Source of the DNA: Lingula anatina
Taxonomy: Eukaryota > Brachiopoda > Lingulata > Lingulida > Lingulidae
Assembly (NCBI RefSeq): GCF_001039355.2
Contig: NW_019775659.1
Span: 188,682 to 248,156 of the forward strand
Reading direction: 5' to 3'
Length of the DNA: 59,475 bases
Within the stretch, counting starts at the first letter, position 1. The number at the start of each line of letters is the position of its first letter. A model generated the notes under the pieces. It had not been told where the DNA came from and did not search any database. It saw nothing but the letters and a program-made list of their open reading frames with translations. Of this stretch, positions 59,331-59,475 are shown piece after piece. A program made the translations under genes and the position numbers.

Positions 59331-59475
59331 AGTTATATTTACCAAAAGTACTTTAAAATGGGAAGATGGCAGTGGAAATCAAAATGTCTGGCAGAGGAAG
59401 TTAAAAAGCGTAGATAACTGCTAATAATTAACGTTTCCTCGGGTAACGCACTCGCAGCCAAATCACTCGCACTGG

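Overview
The window looks like nuclear DNA from an AT-rich invertebrate, most likely a lophotrochozoan such as a mollusc. This is an inference. It rests on intron-rich animal genes (a NEIL3 glycosylase and a GRAF-type RhoGAP), many microsatellites, and a local expansion of Mab-21/cGAS-like nucleotidyltransferases with TPR-like C-termini, an architecture typical of bivalve and related genomes. No tRNA, rRNA, operon or CRISPR structure was seen. Single N characters at 13123, 27660, 37132 and 42129 look like contig joins or ambiguous bases, and two of them (13123, 37132) are flanked by suspicious duplications.

Layout. (1) Positions 697-4804, minus strand: seven exons of a NEIL3 DNA glycosylase, from the initiator Met-Val through the helix-two-turn-helix to the NEIL3-type zinc finger. 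The 3' exons lie off the left edge. (2) Positions 4805-5923: intergenic space between two divergent genes. (3) Positions 5924-28265, plus strand: a tandem array of intronless Mab-21/cGAS-like genes. Gene 1 (5924-8050) is intact. Gene 2 (11774-14117) is interrupted by an N-flanked duplicated segment. Gene 3 (19604-21817) is intact. Gene 4 (24702-26654) is a chimeric pseudogene whose middle is replaced by array spacer sequence. From about 10.8 kb the spacers are themselves repeated modules: orphan 5' leaders, 3' flanks, and a block with paired 32-bp repeats. (4) Positions 28266-31469: no gene recognised. (5) Positions 31470-58562, minus strand: 26 exons of a GRAF/oligophrenin-family protein (BAR-PH-RhoGAP-Ser/Pro linker-SH3). 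The splice phases agree across all of them, and they sum to 2304 coding bases. The N-terminal BAR exons lie beyond the right edge. Its introns hold a foldback MITE, minisatellites, and a roughly 2.1-kb duplication carrying a 78-nt exon. (6) Positions 58563-59475: intron or upstream sequence with a CpG-richer patch that might be an internal promoter.

How the genes might work together. The NEIL3 and GRAF homologues are conserved housekeeping or cytoskeletal genes that flank a young, fast-changing array. The array genes keep the GS and D-x-D nucleotidyltransferase motifs and a Mab-21 helical domain, so they are candidate cGAS-like receptors (nucleic-acid or ligand sensors making nucleotide second messengers for STING). 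Ligand, product and activity cannot be read from the sequence. The array shows the signs of birth-and-death evolution: intact, damaged and chimeric copies plus many orphan leaders.
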